37,038 bases of DNA from Dysgonomonas sp. 521 (GCF_010501055.1 NZ_QVMO01000039.1:15721-52758), one strand, 5' to 3'. Positions 23,890-33,044 are shown, counted from the first letter of the stretch. Notes: generated by a model from the letters alone, not told the origin. Made by a program: numbers and translations.

Positions 23890-26800
23890 TCAATTGCCGT
23901 ATCTCATCACACTTATGTTGTGGTTTACGGGTAATTGGCAAGATTTTATTCTTACCGTCCGCGACTCGCTATAAACAGTCTTTGTGTCGTAGGTCACAGC
24001 CATACGGTAATACGTAACTCCCGCCTTTTTATCAAACGGAGTACATGCATTTGTAGTGGCCCCGGCTACATCTACCCATGTAATTTTATCTTTACTCTGC
24101 TGCCACTGGTAAGTTTCCGTATCATCAACCGTAAAACTGCTTGTTATAGGAGACGCGCTGCCGATACAAGCTTCCACAATATTATCGGGACGATATGAAA
24201 CCGTAATATACACCGTTGCCGTACTTTTGAATGTACTGCTGCAATCTGTCAGTACATAGTCTAACGAATCAATGCCTACCCAGTCTACCTTGGGGGTATA
24301 TACGATTTTGTTGTTTATTAAACTTACAGAACCGTTTTGCGCTACCTTTTCCGTAGATAGCGACAGCGATATATCGGCGTCGGAACATGCACCTATTATG
24401 TCGTTTGAAAGCACCGGAACAACAATTGGAGTGTTGACAAACGTAGATACAGTATCGTTCTTCGCAATAATACAAGTGTCGATTGCCAAGTGAACCACCC
24501 TCGACATGGAACGCTTGTTATAATCTTCAATGTTTTCGGATGTTGCTACAATAAACCGGTAATACTTCTCATGTTCGGGCAACATCTCATCTATAGTAAG
24601 CGTGGATGATATCGTTCCCGTATTGGACACTCCCGATATACCGGAAATACCTGTCCCGCTGACAACTGACCATCCGGACGGATCTGACACATCTCCGGTA
24701 TCACTCCATTCCCAACGGTAAACAAGATCGTTACCAAATATGTTATCACGATCGGAATAGGCTCCGACCAAGTTTACACTATGATTTGCACAAATTACCG
24801 TATCTGAGTCTATAGGCTTTAATATTTCCGCTTCCGGCACACATAACCGCACTTCGATATCGTCCAATACAAAGTCGTTACCTGACGATCCTATCCCGTT
24901 GTTGATAATTCTCAGCACAAGCGACTTTTGCCCTTCGGGAATTGTAAACCCAAAACCATACTGTTTCCATGTCGGGCTTGCATCCGGAATATTTCCTGTA
25001 TAGTATTTAGCTACTACATTATTATTTCCGTCTTCGAGTACGAATATCATATTTGTCGGATTCTCCCCATGATAATTCAATACACTCATTATCCAGGTAG
25101 AGAAATATAAGGTCTGTTTATCGAGCAGATTGTCGATTTGTAATGAGTAGAATTGTCCTGCATCCTTATTTGCATTTACCTGCAACATATATCCGCGTGT
25201 TAAGTCGTCGGGATAAGTATGGTCTGTAACTTCATACCATACATCATTTCCCCTGCTTTTTTTTGTGATAATGTATGCCCCTTCGTCTACACCATTGGTG
25301 ACTGTCGTCTGGTGAGAGTAAGAGATGAGGCTGTCATCCAAAGGGGGACCTTCTACCGGATCATCGGTATTGTTGCCTCCAAAATCTTCACTGAACAATA
25401 ATGTGCCGTCTATTGCACATCCCACAGGCTCGGTAGCTCCGCAATTTTCGGCAAGTTCCAGATAAATAGGAACCCGGTCTGCCAATACTTCGCCGTTGTA
25501 GGTAAGCTCCACATACCAAATTTGGACAGGTGTACCATCTTTGGTTACCGTAATAGAAGGAGCAGAGGAGATAGACGTGCCTCCGCTTGCATCGTACCAC
25601 TTGTATGAGACTCCTTCCTGCTCATAAAATCCAAGCGTAATTTCAGACTTGCCACCATCGGGACATGCCATATACTGGTACGAGATGCGACTAAGTTTGG
25701 GTTCCCCGGCATGATACGTACTATTGGTCTTTTTTGTGATGCCGCCACTTGTCACATAAGCTGTATTGGTCATAAGATTGGTTGCTCCAGCTGTTTTTGT
25801 GACATTAAAGCTAACGGATGTGTCCGTTCCCGGGGCAATAGTCAGATTCCATACAATTTCGCGTGTCGCTTCTGTGTAGACTCCGCCACTACTGGCAACG
25901 CTCGCTACATCGACTGTCAATCCCGCCGGAACTGTATCGCGAACAACTACCGAACTGCTAGTGGCTGAAAGGTTGGCGGCGGTAATAGTATATGTGAGTA
26001 TATCTCCATCGTGCAACCAAACAGGTGTTGTCTCAGACAAACCATTATCTACTATGCCGCCGACCGAGGCGTTTAGAATACTTGCACCTATAATAACCCC
26101 TTCGGAGCTTGCACCTTGCATTGTTCCGTTATATTCGACAAGATATGGTTTAGAGGCAGTTCCTGTATAATCGCTCCAACTGTCCGGGATATTTTTGCCC
26201 GGATCAACGTATGCGCAATCTTCATTTGCGCCGGGCCAGTCATTCGGCTCTCCGTCTAACCAGTTTGTATACGTGTAGTTTGGTATCAACGGTGGGTATT
26301 CAGTGCTGCTGTTGACAGCTTTTTTATTATAAAAGACACTTTGCTCGGGATCTCTTCCATGATCATTCCATTCGGGCCCGGCAGTCCAGTACCAATAATC
26401 GAGAGACGCAGTAGGTGCGCTTGCCAGCAAACCTGTTACAGGATCTTGGACATCACGGATATCCAATCTGGTTGCCCCAATCCAATACGACTTTTCATTG
26501 TTGGTAAAGGACGTTATAAAAGCCTGTTCTTCAGCCGAAGTAACTGTTACCAGATATCCTTGTAATCCTGAAAAGGATTTTCTCAGTGCCGCATTGTAGG
26601 CATCCGCCCACGAGAGGCCATCATTACTTAATTCGTACCAATGCCCGTTATCGGGGTTATAATTGAGGCTTCTGCTCGAGTTGTTCGAATCATGTCCTAT
26701 CCAAATGCTTATTTCTTGCCCTGCCCTATCTGAACCGACAGTGAACTCTACCAACCGCAGAAAACTCTGTATATCAGCTGCAGTCGCTCCTGTATTAATC

Positions 26801-27171
26801 AGAATAGTATATTCTTGCAACGTACCTCCCGAAAGCTCGCTCCATCCACCCGGTAGTGAGGGAAGCGTTATTTCATCACCGGCGGAAATTACGCCCGAAT
26901 ATTTAATCTTAATCACATAACCTTTGTCCAACGCATCTCCCGATACGGTTAAATTAGGAAAAGTATAAGTAGAACCTGATTTCAGGCTACTATTGTGCAT
27001 ATTCACTTTCAACGCAGCATGTGTGACAGTGAAAATATTGAAAAACAGTAAGCATAAGAATAAGCTCCTGATTATTTTATTCGTAAAAGAACTGGTGCAG
27101 GGACGATTTTCTCCAAAGGAGTTTATTGACCCGAATCTGCCGGAATTTATAATTGGGGTGTTACACTTCAT
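23890..27171 (-). CDS. Large multidomain surface protein with C-type lectin domain
   Basis: A 1093-residue exported protein, last of a four-gene unit. An N-terminal extension of about 30 residues precedes the signal helix (32-50, cut near THA). Then come an unassigned strand-rich domain (about 53-160); a C-type-lectin-like domain (about 175-348) with SWADAYNAA, YWIGATR, NWLDGEPNDW and the paired ending WSDY; a DUF11-like repeat (about 366-475) with DTVPAGLTV; an Ig-like part (about 490-575); a jelly-roll domain (about 600-790) starting FSEDFGGN; and Ig/cadherin-like domains to the end (NDTVSTFVNTPIVVPVLSNDI). It ends SCQLPVNHNI plus 7 residues. The lectin loop EPN is of the mannose-binding type, but the ligand is inference. 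No type IX secretion domain was recognised. An adhesin or matrix protein is likely. Confidence 0.88.
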   Translation of the reverse strand: MKCNTPIINSGRFGSINSFGENRPCTSSFTNKIIRSLFLCLLFFNIFTVTHAALKVNMHNSSLKSGSTYTFPNLTVSGDALDKGYVIKIKYSGVISAGDEITLPSLPGGWSELSGGTLQEYTILINTGATAADIQSFLRLVEFTVGSDRAGQEISIWIGHDSNNSSRSLNYNPDNGHWYELSNDGLSWADAYNAALRKSFSGLQGYLVTVTSAEEQAFITSFTNNEKSYWIGATRLDIRDVQDPVTGLLASAPTASLDYWYWTAGPEWNDHGRDPEQSVFYNKKAVNSSTEYPPLIPNYTYTNWLDGEPNDWPGANEDCAYVDPGKNIPDSWSDYTGTASKPYLVEYNGTMQGASSEGVIIGASILNASVGGIVDNGLSETTPVWLHDGDILTYTITAANLSATSSSVVVRDTVPAGLTVDVASVASSGGVYTEATREIVWNLTIAPGTDTSVSFNVTKTAGATNLMTNTAYVTSGGITKKTNSTYHAGEPKLSRISYQYMACPDGGKSEITLGFYEQEGVSYKWYDASGGTSISSAPSITVTKDGTPVQIWYVELTYNGEVLADRVPIYLELAENCGATEPVGCAIDGTLLFSEDFGGNNTDDPVEGPPLDDSLISYSHQTTVTNGVDEGAYIITKKSRGNDVWYEVTDHTYPDDLTRGYMLQVNANKDAGQFYSLQIDNLLDKQTLYFSTWIMSVLNYHGENPTNMIFVLEDGNNNVVAKYYTGNIPDASPTWKQYGFGFTIPEGQKSLVLRIINNGIGSSGNDFVLDDIEVRLCVPEAEILKPIDSDTVICANHSVNLVGAYSDRDNIFGNDLVYRWEWSDTGDVSDPSGWSVVSGTGISGISGVSNTGTISSTLTIDEMLPEHEKYYRFIVATSENIEDYNKRSMSRVVHLAIDTCIIAKNDTVSTFVNTPIVVPVLSNDIIGACSDADISLSLSTEKVAQNGSVSLINNKIVYTPKVDWVGIDSLDYVLTDCSSTFKSTATVYITVSYRPDNIVEACIGSASPITSSFTVDDTETYQWQQSKDKITWVDVAGATTNACTPFDKKAGVTYYRMAVTYDTKTVYSESRTVRIKSCQLPVNHNISVMRYGN

Positions 27172-27223
27172 ATATTGTTCTGTTCCGGGTTATTTGTATA
27201 TTGATACGATAACCCTATCTTTT

Positions 27224-28012
27224 TTAATTCATTCTTTCCTCTTTTATCACAAATACGACATTGATAAAGGATGCAGGCGAAGTGTCGAGACTGATAATCT
27301 TGTAAGTCATCACACCATTGGCATTTATCGCCACATCGCTCATTACCGTAGGGTCGTAGTAAGTAATCACATAGTCCAGATCGGTGCGTTCGTACAGCTT
27401 GTCGAAGCCCGGAGACGGCACGCGCTTGAGGGCGGCATTGCTGCTGACAAAGGTCGGATTTACATTGCTATCTTCGTTATCGGCAGTAAACTGCGTCTTG
27501 TATTGCGCATATAAGTCTATAGTCTCGGTGTTTCCATCTGGGGTAATGCCTGTAATGGGTATGTTGAACGATGGAATGAAAAAGTAACGTTGCCCAAAGC
27601 CCTCGCTGACGAAATTCCATTGTGTGCCGTTCCACAGATAAAGACCCTGGCGGAAACGTTTGGCAGGTTCTGTTTCGGTGGTTAGGTTGGACGTAAGGTT
27701 GTAGACCATCAGCCCTGTGTGATTTTTTTTGGTTTCGTTCTGCGTAGTTCCTGCCGCCCATTCGGCATCACCTGGTTTGATGAAGGGTTCGAGGGTATAT
27801 TTATTTTCTAGTTGTACGCGCGACAGACCTAATCCGCCTGTGGTGGAAGTTACGTTATCAGCATCGGGCGATTGTGTCTTTATTTCCAGTAAGGCTGCCT
27901 TTACCGGCGTATTACCGGAGCCTATCGTTACCTGTGCCTGCAGTTTCGCTGCCGGACAGCACAGCAATATCAAAGCCGCCACATATATTAATTGTATTCT
28001 TGAATATATCAT
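27224..28012 (-). CDS. Exported fibre-like surface protein, paralogue B
   Basis: A 262-residue protein with a signal peptide (1-26, ending LQA before QVTIG). The mature start QVTIGSGNTP, then AALLEIKTQSPDADNVTSTTGG and LSRVQLENKYTLEPFI, is the Bacteroidota surface or fibre motif of the type A-x-L-[DE]-I ... G-L-x-x-[PS]-R. Further blocks are HTGLMVYN, LYLWNGTQW, PSFNIPI and DLDYVITYYD, with NANGVMTYKI near the end. It is plainly a paralogue of the protein at 28461-29285, sharing these blocks in order. It is 15 nt after the PKD-like gene and 52 nt before the lectin gene. No function is known; a structural or fibre subunit is inference. Confidence 0.85.
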   Translation of the reverse strand: MIYSRIQLIYVAALILLCCPAAKLQAQVTIGSGNTPVKAALLEIKTQSPDADNVTSTTGGLGLSRVQLENKYTLEPFIKPGDAEWAAGTTQNETKKNHTGLMVYNLTSNLTTETEPAKRFRQGLYLWNGTQWNFVSEGFGQRYFFIPSFNIPITGITPDGNTETIDLYAQYKTQFTADNEDSNVNPTFVSSNAALKRVPSPGFDKLYERTDLDYVITYYDPTVMSDVAINANGVMTYKIISLDTSPASFINVVFVIKEERMN

Positions 28013-28027
28013 CTTTCGTATTGCTCT

Positions 28028-28438
28028 TTAGTTTTTGTTATATATATGTATGTTAGGATTGACAGGGAGTACACACGACCGTATCTTTATAGTCGCTGTT
28101 TTTACCTGATCCGCCACTGCCTGGGTTTCCGCTGTGTTTGAGTATGGCGTAACCCTGATCGTATAATTTTTTGCTTCGGTATAGGTATGGTTATAGGTAA
28201 AAACTCCGACTACCGGCGAATTCACTCTTGTTATAGAACCGTCACCCCAATCGATGACAATGGATTTGACACTTGTGAAACCTTCGCCTCCATCTACCTT
28301 CAATGTAAAATTGTTGGATACATTCAGGCATGATACTTCATCTACGGAAGGAGCAAGCCAGCTATCATTTTCTTCCTGAGCCATTGCCTCAAAGCAGATG
28401 GTAATAGTCAGGACTATTATGGTTAAAAATCGTTTCAT
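28028..28438 (-). CDS. Small exported PKD-like protein
   Basis: A 136-residue protein with a signal peptide (1-20, ending AMA before QEEND) and a single PKD-like domain (about 36-118) seen in IDWGDGSITRV and FTYNHTYTEAKNYTIRVTPY. It ends SCVLPVNPNI plus 5 residues, the same tail as the large lectin protein of this unit (SCQLPVNHNI). It lies 22 nt after paralogue A and 15 nt before paralogue B. Such domains support protein contacts at the cell surface; it could be a linker between larger subunits (inference). Confidence 0.85.
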   Translation of the reverse strand: MKRFLTIIVLTITICFEAMAQEENDSWLAPSVDEVSCLNVSNNFTLKVDGGEGFTSVKSIVIDWGDGSITRVNSPVVGVFTYNHTYTEAKNYTIRVTPYSNTAETQAVADQVKTATIKIRSCVLPVNPNIHIYNKN

Positions 28439-28460
28439 TTTGCGTAGTGAGTTCAGTTCA

Positions 28461-29285
28461 TTATTGTTTTACGACAAATACGAGGTTGAGAAAAGACGTA
28501 GGCCCCGGATCATTATCCTTTACCCGGTACGACATTACCCCCTGCGTATTGATACTGACGTCGTAGATTATATTTACATCGTAATATGTGATTACATAGT
28601 CGAGTTCATCGCGCGTATACAGCCTGTCTCCGGTTGGCGAAGGCACTCTCGGTGCAGTATACTCCGTATTGGTTATCCATTGGTCACCTGTATAATTTTC
28701 GACTGTTACCGTATTTGTTTTGTTGAATTGGTTTTCGTACGCTTCGTACAGGTCGAAACTTCTTACCGGATCGGTATCGGCGTCTATCGCCGGCAATGGA
28801 AGGTTGAAAGACGGAGGGTAGAAAAATAGCGCTTGCTGTAAACCTAATCCCATTCTTTTCCATCGTGTTCCATCCCATACGTGGGTTCCTTGTTGGAATA
28901 TCTTATTGGGGTCGGACGGGGAAGGTGTCACTTCGGCCGAACTGTATACATTGTATACCATCAGTCCGGTATGGAGACCTTTTACATTGTCTACATTGTT
29001 TTGGAAATCAATATCATTGGCAATAAACGGCTCAAGCGTTGTTTTGTCCACTAGCCTTACGCGTGGCAGTACAAGTCCACCTTTGGTAGAAGTTACGTTG
29101 TCTGCATCAGGCTCTTGCGTTTTCAGTTGCAGCAGTAAAGCCTTGTCGGGAGCCTCCGTCGTGCCGATGGATACCTGCCCGAAAAAAGTTCCGTGTAGTG
29201 CAAAAAAAGCAATGATTGTAAATGTACGTATTACCACAAATTTTCCGCTTGTCCTTGTATATCTGGGTTGTACCTGAGTTGTCAT
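28461..29285 (-). CDS. Exported fibre-like surface protein, paralogue A
   Basis: A 274-residue protein, first of the four-gene unit. The N terminus is long (signal helix about 19-35, cut near FFG before QVSIG). QVSIGTTEAPDKALLLQLKT, PDADNVTSTKGGLVLPRVRL and TTLEPFI match paralogue B closely, as do HTGLMVYN, WDGTRW, SFNLPL, DELDYVITYYD and NTQGVMSYRV. LPRV keeps the usual fibre-motif Pro where paralogue B has Ser. The start at 29285 gives 18 residues before the hydrophobic core; the minus-strand leader upstream is about 370 nt from the best promoter. No function is known. Confidence 0.85.
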   Translation of the reverse strand: MTTQVQPRYTRTSGKFVVIRTFTIIAFFALHGTFFGQVSIGTTEAPDKALLLQLKTQEPDADNVTSTKGGLVLPRVRLVDKTTLEPFIANDIDFQNNVDNVKGLHTGLMVYNVYSSAEVTPSPSDPNKIFQQGTHVWDGTRWKRMGLGLQQALFFYPPSFNLPLPAIDADTDPVRSFDLYEAYENQFNKTNTVTVENYTGDQWITNTEYTAPRVPSPTGDRLYTRDELDYVITYYDVNIIYDVSINTQGVMSYRVKDNDPGPTSFLNLVFVVKQ

Positions 29286-29655
29286 AAATAAATATAATTA
29301 AAAAAAAAACCGCAAACAGAAGGTGTTTCTTTATTATTGTTCTTTTCCCGCCAGAACGAACAAAACAATTGCTTACACATTGTTATAACAATCATAAAAT
29401 CTAAAAGTTTCACCCTCACAATCAGAATTCGAATCATTGTTGAAGTGCCCGATATGCTCAATCATTTCTGGATAGATCCCTATGCATCACAATCTCAGCA
29501 AAAGTGCAAACAACCTCCCAAAACAGAATAAATATTTGTAAAATCGAAAAATATTATAGATATTTATTCATTAGGGCTACATCTCAGTCGAAGAGAAATA
29601 TCTTATAAATGAATATTAAGAAAAGAAACTCTGTCTTAAAATGCAACCCTGTCTC
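29286..29655 (-). other. Long leader of the surface-protein unit
   Basis: About 370 nt between the best promoter and the first gene, with no coding frame. It holds a perfect 14-bp palindrome, ATTGTTATAACAAT (29379-29392), and ACCCTG-TCT-CAGGGT (29646-29660) at the expected transcript start. The leader could carry a regulatory RNA or protein-binding sites; no known riboswitch was recognised. Confidence 0.45.
29379..29392. promoter_or_regulatory. Perfect 14-bp palindrome, possible operator
   Basis: ATTGTTATAACAAT is fully self-complementary and lies 94 nt before the first gene of the surface-protein unit. Its form suits a dimeric regulator. Confidence 0.4.
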
Positions 29656-29661
29656 AGGGTG

Positions 29662-29669
29662 CAAAGTTA
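29662..29669 (-). promoter_or_regulatory. -7 promoter box of the surface-protein unit
   Basis: TAACTTTG on the minus strand, a full match to TAnnTTTG, about 376 nt before the first ATG. No better box is seen nearer the gene. ACCCTG-TCT-CAGGGT follows directly. Confidence 0.5.
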
Positions 29670-29686
29670 TGATATTTATTTTTATG

Positions 29687-29752
29687 TTACAAATAGACAT
29701 TATAAATTGATGTTAACGCATCTTCCATTCTTTTGTTGGTTACTATTTGTAA
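29687..29752. repeat. 10-bp inverted repeat spanning 66 bp
   Basis: TTACAAATAG (29687-29696) and CTATTTGTAA (29743-29752) are perfect inverted repeats, 46 bp apart, upstream of the surface-protein promoter. They may be ends of a tiny relic element or paired regulatory sites. Bases 29753-29857, up to the hemW stop, hold nothing else I recognise apart from a weak CAGCA/TGCTG hairpin. Confidence 0.35.
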
Positions 29753-29857
29753 TAAATAAGAAAAAAGTGATTTCTGCGCGATTCTTGGGGTGTGTCTGTA
29801 TACCAGCAGGGATAATATAGGTTTGCTGCTGTTTTTTGTCATGTACTCAGAGGAGAA

Positions 29858-30985
29858 TCACACCCACATCAGGTCGCTCATAATACCATCCGATATAAAG
29901 ATACCTTTCCGGGTCAGTTTCAGTATATCGCCATCCTGTGTAAGGAAACCCTGTTGCAGATATTTCCGTGCATTTTTCAGGCAATACTCTTTTAGCCGTG
30001 TGCCAAAAAGAGTATTCAGGGCTGAGGTATCCACTCCCCACTTGGTGCGCATACCCGTCAGTATAAAATCGTTGTATCGTGTATTTTCGTCAAGATATTC
30101 AATCTCAACATTTGGCTTTTCGGTATTTATCCCTTCTATATATTTAGATATGGACGCTATATTCCAGGCACGGTCTTGCCCGTCATACGAGTGAGCCGCA
30201 GGCCCCAGACCGAGATACTTCTCACCTAGCCAGTATGAGCTATTGTGCCTTGAATACAAGCTATTACGTGCAAAATTAGATATTTCGTAATGTTCAAATC
30301 CCGCGGAGGAAAGTTCATCGATCATCGTAGAAAACATGTCTACGCTCAAATCTTCATTTACCGGCTTAACTTCTCCCAATTTAAACAGGCGGTACAACCT
30401 CGTACCTTGTTCATAGATCAGATGATATGACGAAATATGCTGGATATCCAACGCTATGGCAGCTTTCAGGTTATCCTTCCATATCTCCATTGTCTGGTTG
30501 GGAAGGCCGTACATGAGGTCTATGCTGATATTATCATAACCAAACGACTTACAAAGCCCGACAGCGTCTATAGCTTTAGCAGCCGAATGCCTGCGTTTCA
30601 GAAATTTCAGTTCATCGTCATCGAAGCTCTGAATTCCCATACTCAGGCGGTTAAACGGCAGTTTACTGAGAGTCTCTACATATTGGGGGGTTAAATCATC
30701 GGGATTAGCCTCTATCGTTATTTCGGCATCCGCCTGTATCTCAAAGTTGGCAAAGAGCGTACCGAATATCCTTCTGAAGTCATCGAAGGTTAATTGAGAA
30801 GGCGTACCACCGCCAAAATAAATCGTTTTTACCCCTTCTCCCCTGAAATAACCTTTGCGAAGCAGTACCTCATTGCACAATGCGGTCACATAATTATACT
30901 TAGGCGATATATCGGTACGGGTATAAAAATCACAATAAATACACCTCGTCTTACAAAAGGGGACATGGATGTATATACCGGCCAT
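29858..30985 (-). CDS. hemW: Radical SAM heme chaperone HemW
   Basis: A cytoplasmic radical SAM protein, 375 residues. The iron-sulfur motif is C11-KTR-C15-IY-C18-D-F20; the Phe where coproporphyrinogen oxidase HemN has a fourth Cys marks it as HemW, which passes heme to target proteins. Other signatures are YFGGGTPS, the HNSSYW block and the LGLGPAAHS region. The gene follows the acyl-CoA synthetase by 45 nt on the same strand, so the two may share a transcript. No heme pathway genes adjoin it. Confidence 0.95.
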   Translation of the reverse strand: MAGIYIHVPFCKTRCIYCDFYTRTDISPKYNYVTALCNEVLLRKGYFRGEGVKTIYFGGGTPSQLTFDDFRRIFGTLFANFEIQADAEITIEANPDDLTPQYVETLSKLPFNRLSMGIQSFDDDELKFLKRRHSAAKAIDAVGLCKSFGYDNISIDLMYGLPNQTMEIWKDNLKAAIALDIQHISSYHLIYEQGTRLYRLFKLGEVKPVNEDLSVDMFSTMIDELSSAGFEHYEISNFARNSLYSRHNSSYWLGEKYLGLGPAAHSYDGQDRAWNIASISKYIEGINTEKPNVEIEYLDENTRYNDFILTGMRTKWGVDTSALNTLFGTRLKEYCLKNARKYLQQGFLTQDGDILKLTRKGIFISDGIMSDLMWV

Positions 30986-30990
30986 AGTTT

Positions 30991-31023
30991 ATGAATTATG
31001 AATTATTGACTGTTGACTGTTAA
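30991..31023. repeat. Short A+T-rich direct repeats
   Basis: ATGAATTATGAATTA followed by TTGACTG/TTGACTG/TTAACT in the spacer between the acyl-CoA synthetase and hemW. The first part resembles the larger inverted array at 33066-33161. It is likely low-complexity intergenic sequence. Confidence 0.45.
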
Positions 31024-31030
31024 CTAATGA

Positions 31031-32839
31031 TCACTCTTTATACATTTTATCTATTATATCCTTATATTTTTCCGCAACGAATTTCCGTTTTATCTTCAGT
31101 GTATTGGTAAGCTCTCCGCCTTCCATTGTGAACGGTTCGGCCAGAAGCCTGTATTTCTTTATCTTTTCGTATGGAGCAAAATTAGCCTGCAACAATTCGA
31201 TGCGTCCGTCGAGCATACGCAGGATATCTACGTTGGAAAACAGTTCATCAATTTTCTCATATTGGATATTATGTTCGTCCGCATATTCAGTCAATGCTTT
31301 ATAATCCGGGACTATAAGGGCACTCACAAATTTACGCTCATCGGCAATGATAGCGATCATATCTATAAACTTATCTTCCGACACGCGTGTTTCTATCGCC
31401 TGTGGCGCAATATACTTGCCATTGGCTGTCTTAAACAGGTCTTTTATACGTTCGGTGAGATACAAGACTCCGTTTTCGAGCTTTCCGGCATCCCCCGTGC
31501 GGAAAAAACCATCTTCGGTAAACGCCTTTGCCGTTTCCTCCGGCTTGTTATAATACTCGCGCATCACGGTTTTCCCTTTTACCAGAATTTCGTTATTCGA
31601 TTCATCTATTCTTACATCCACTTCGGGCATCACTGTGCCTATCGAACCTATAACAAACTCCCGTTCGGGATAGAAACTGACAGTCGCCGTGGTCTCAGTC
31701 AGTCCATAACCGATAATGATAGGAATATTTACCGATTGCAGGAACTCATTGATGGAATCGGACAGCGGAGCGCCGGCGCATGGGAATATATTCCCTTTTT
31801 CGATACCCACCACCATCTTCAACACACGGAATACGGTATTATTATACATCGCGAATTTTATCCTTGTACCCAACGGTGCACGCAGCTTCTTATTTTTAAA
31901 ATCCAGATTATACTTTCTCCCTGTTTTTATCGCGTCTGTGTACAACCATTTCATAAAGCCTTTCGATGTTGAAATCTTCTCATGTACCCCCGCGTATACT
32001 TTCTCCCAGAAACGGGGAACGCTACACATGATAGTAGGGCGTATCTGCGCTATTGATTTCTGTATCTCCTTCGCATCCTGGTTTATGGCGATAGTCATAC
32101 CTTTATGTATGGCATAGTATGTCCATGCACGCTCGAAGATATGTGCCAACGGCAGAAAATTCATCGACAGATCCTTGTTCGACGTCATAGTCAGCCGCAT
32201 ATCATGTATACGGAAAACCTGAAGGAAGCACGAATGGGGTAATACTACACCCTTGGGCTCGCCTGTTGTCCCCGATGTATAAATTATGCAGGCAATATCA
32301 TCATCCCTCCTCGATTTCATGCGTACACGCACGGTAACCTCTGTATTGGAATTCTCCCCCGATGCTACAAAGTCATCGAAATAAACAGAAGTCTTATCAT
32401 CGGGATGAAACTTTACATTGTTGTCGAATACTACGATTCTTTTCAGTACCGAAGATTTCTGCTGTACCTTGAATGCGTTATTATACTGGAACTGCTCTCC
32501 GGCAAACATGAGTTTTACATCGGCGTCGTTTACAATGTATTCGACCTGCGAGGGCGACGAGGTAGCATAAATAGGTATGGATACGCACCTGTTGGCATAC
32601 ACGCCAAAATCAGTAAAAAGGTATTGCGGCATATTCTGGGAATACACGGCTATCTTATCTCCCTCTTCTACTCCTATCTCAGCCATTGCCCATGCCGTTT
32701 TCATTACATTATCCGAAAATTTGTTCCACGAAATGTTTTTCCATTTCTTTTCGTATGGATTTCTAAACTTCAATGCAGTCCGTTTTCCATAACGGATAGC
32801 CTGGCGATGTACCAATATTGACAGATGATAGTAATTCAT
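31031..32839 (-). CDS. Long-chain acyl-CoA synthetase (AMP-binding)
   Basis: Activates fatty acids as acyl-AMP and then acyl-CoA. The 602 residues are full length for the bacterial long-chain family. Visible motifs are the ATP loop YTSGTTGEPKGVVL (187-200), GYGLTETTATV, the hinge region TGDAGKLENGVLYLTERIKDLFKTANGKYI with its catalytic Lys, and a closing TNTLKIKR. The ATG at 32839 lies 29 nt after a -7 box. It is probably co-transcribed with hemW. Chain length and role (uptake or recycling of membrane fatty acids) are not readable. Confidence 0.94.
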   Translation of the reverse strand: MNYYHLSILVHRQAIRYGKRTALKFRNPYEKKWKNISWNKFSDNVMKTAWAMAEIGVEEGDKIAVYSQNMPQYLFTDFGVYANRCVSIPIYATSSPSQVEYIVNDADVKLMFAGEQFQYNNAFKVQQKSSVLKRIVVFDNNVKFHPDDKTSVYFDDFVASGENSNTEVTVRVRMKSRRDDDIACIIYTSGTTGEPKGVVLPHSCFLQVFRIHDMRLTMTSNKDLSMNFLPLAHIFERAWTYYAIHKGMTIAINQDAKEIQKSIAQIRPTIMCSVPRFWEKVYAGVHEKISTSKGFMKWLYTDAIKTGRKYNLDFKNKKLRAPLGTRIKFAMYNNTVFRVLKMVVGIEKGNIFPCAGAPLSDSINEFLQSVNIPIIIGYGLTETTATVSFYPEREFVIGSIGTVMPEVDVRIDESNNEILVKGKTVMREYYNKPEETAKAFTEDGFFRTGDAGKLENGVLYLTERIKDLFKTANGKYIAPQAIETRVSEDKFIDMIAIIADERKFVSALIVPDYKALTEYADEHNIQYEKIDELFSNVDILRMLDGRIELLQANFAPYEKIKKYRLLAEPFTMEGGELTNTLKIKRKFVAEKYKDIIDKMYKE

Positions 32840-32868
32840 TTGGGATTCCCTTTTGGTTTATATTCCTA

Positions 32869-32876
32869 CAAAGGTA
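32869..32876 (-). promoter_or_regulatory. -7 promoter box of the acyl-CoA synthetase gene
   Basis: TACCTTTG on the minus strand, 29 nt before the ATG. Confidence 0.6.
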
Positions 32877-33036
32877 ACTTATAATATGAAAAAAATATTA
32901 TTTAATTTTAATTTTTATAGTTTCCTAAACAGCTATTGCAGGCACAATCAGACGATTTTTAGCCCCGTAGGACGAATGAGATCCAGGCTAGCAATATAAT
33001 TCAAAACAGCTTCTTAAACTCATAACTTATTTTTAC

Positions 33037-33044
33037 TACTTTTG
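33037..33044 (+). promoter_or_regulatory. -7 promoter box of the flippase gene
   Basis: TACTTTTG, 124 nt before the flippase ATG. The leader would include the A+T-rich inverted array. Bases 32880-33030 hold nothing else I recognise. Confidence 0.45.

Noticed and set aside
23747..23934. Plus-strand frame of 99 codons (23635-23934) across the rhodanese upstream region
   Set aside because: Most of it is antisense to the rhodanese gene and its signal region; no start signal or family feature.
23890..24100. Type IX secretion C-terminal domain on the lectin protein
   Set aside because: The end is an Ig-like segment with a short SC-x-LPVN tail; the typical 70-80-residue sorting domain with its conserved Gly-x-Tyr and Lys-rich end is not seen.
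31262..31972. A 236-codon plus-strand frame
   Set aside because: It is antisense to the acyl-CoA synthetase gene and has the skewed composition of a shadow frame.
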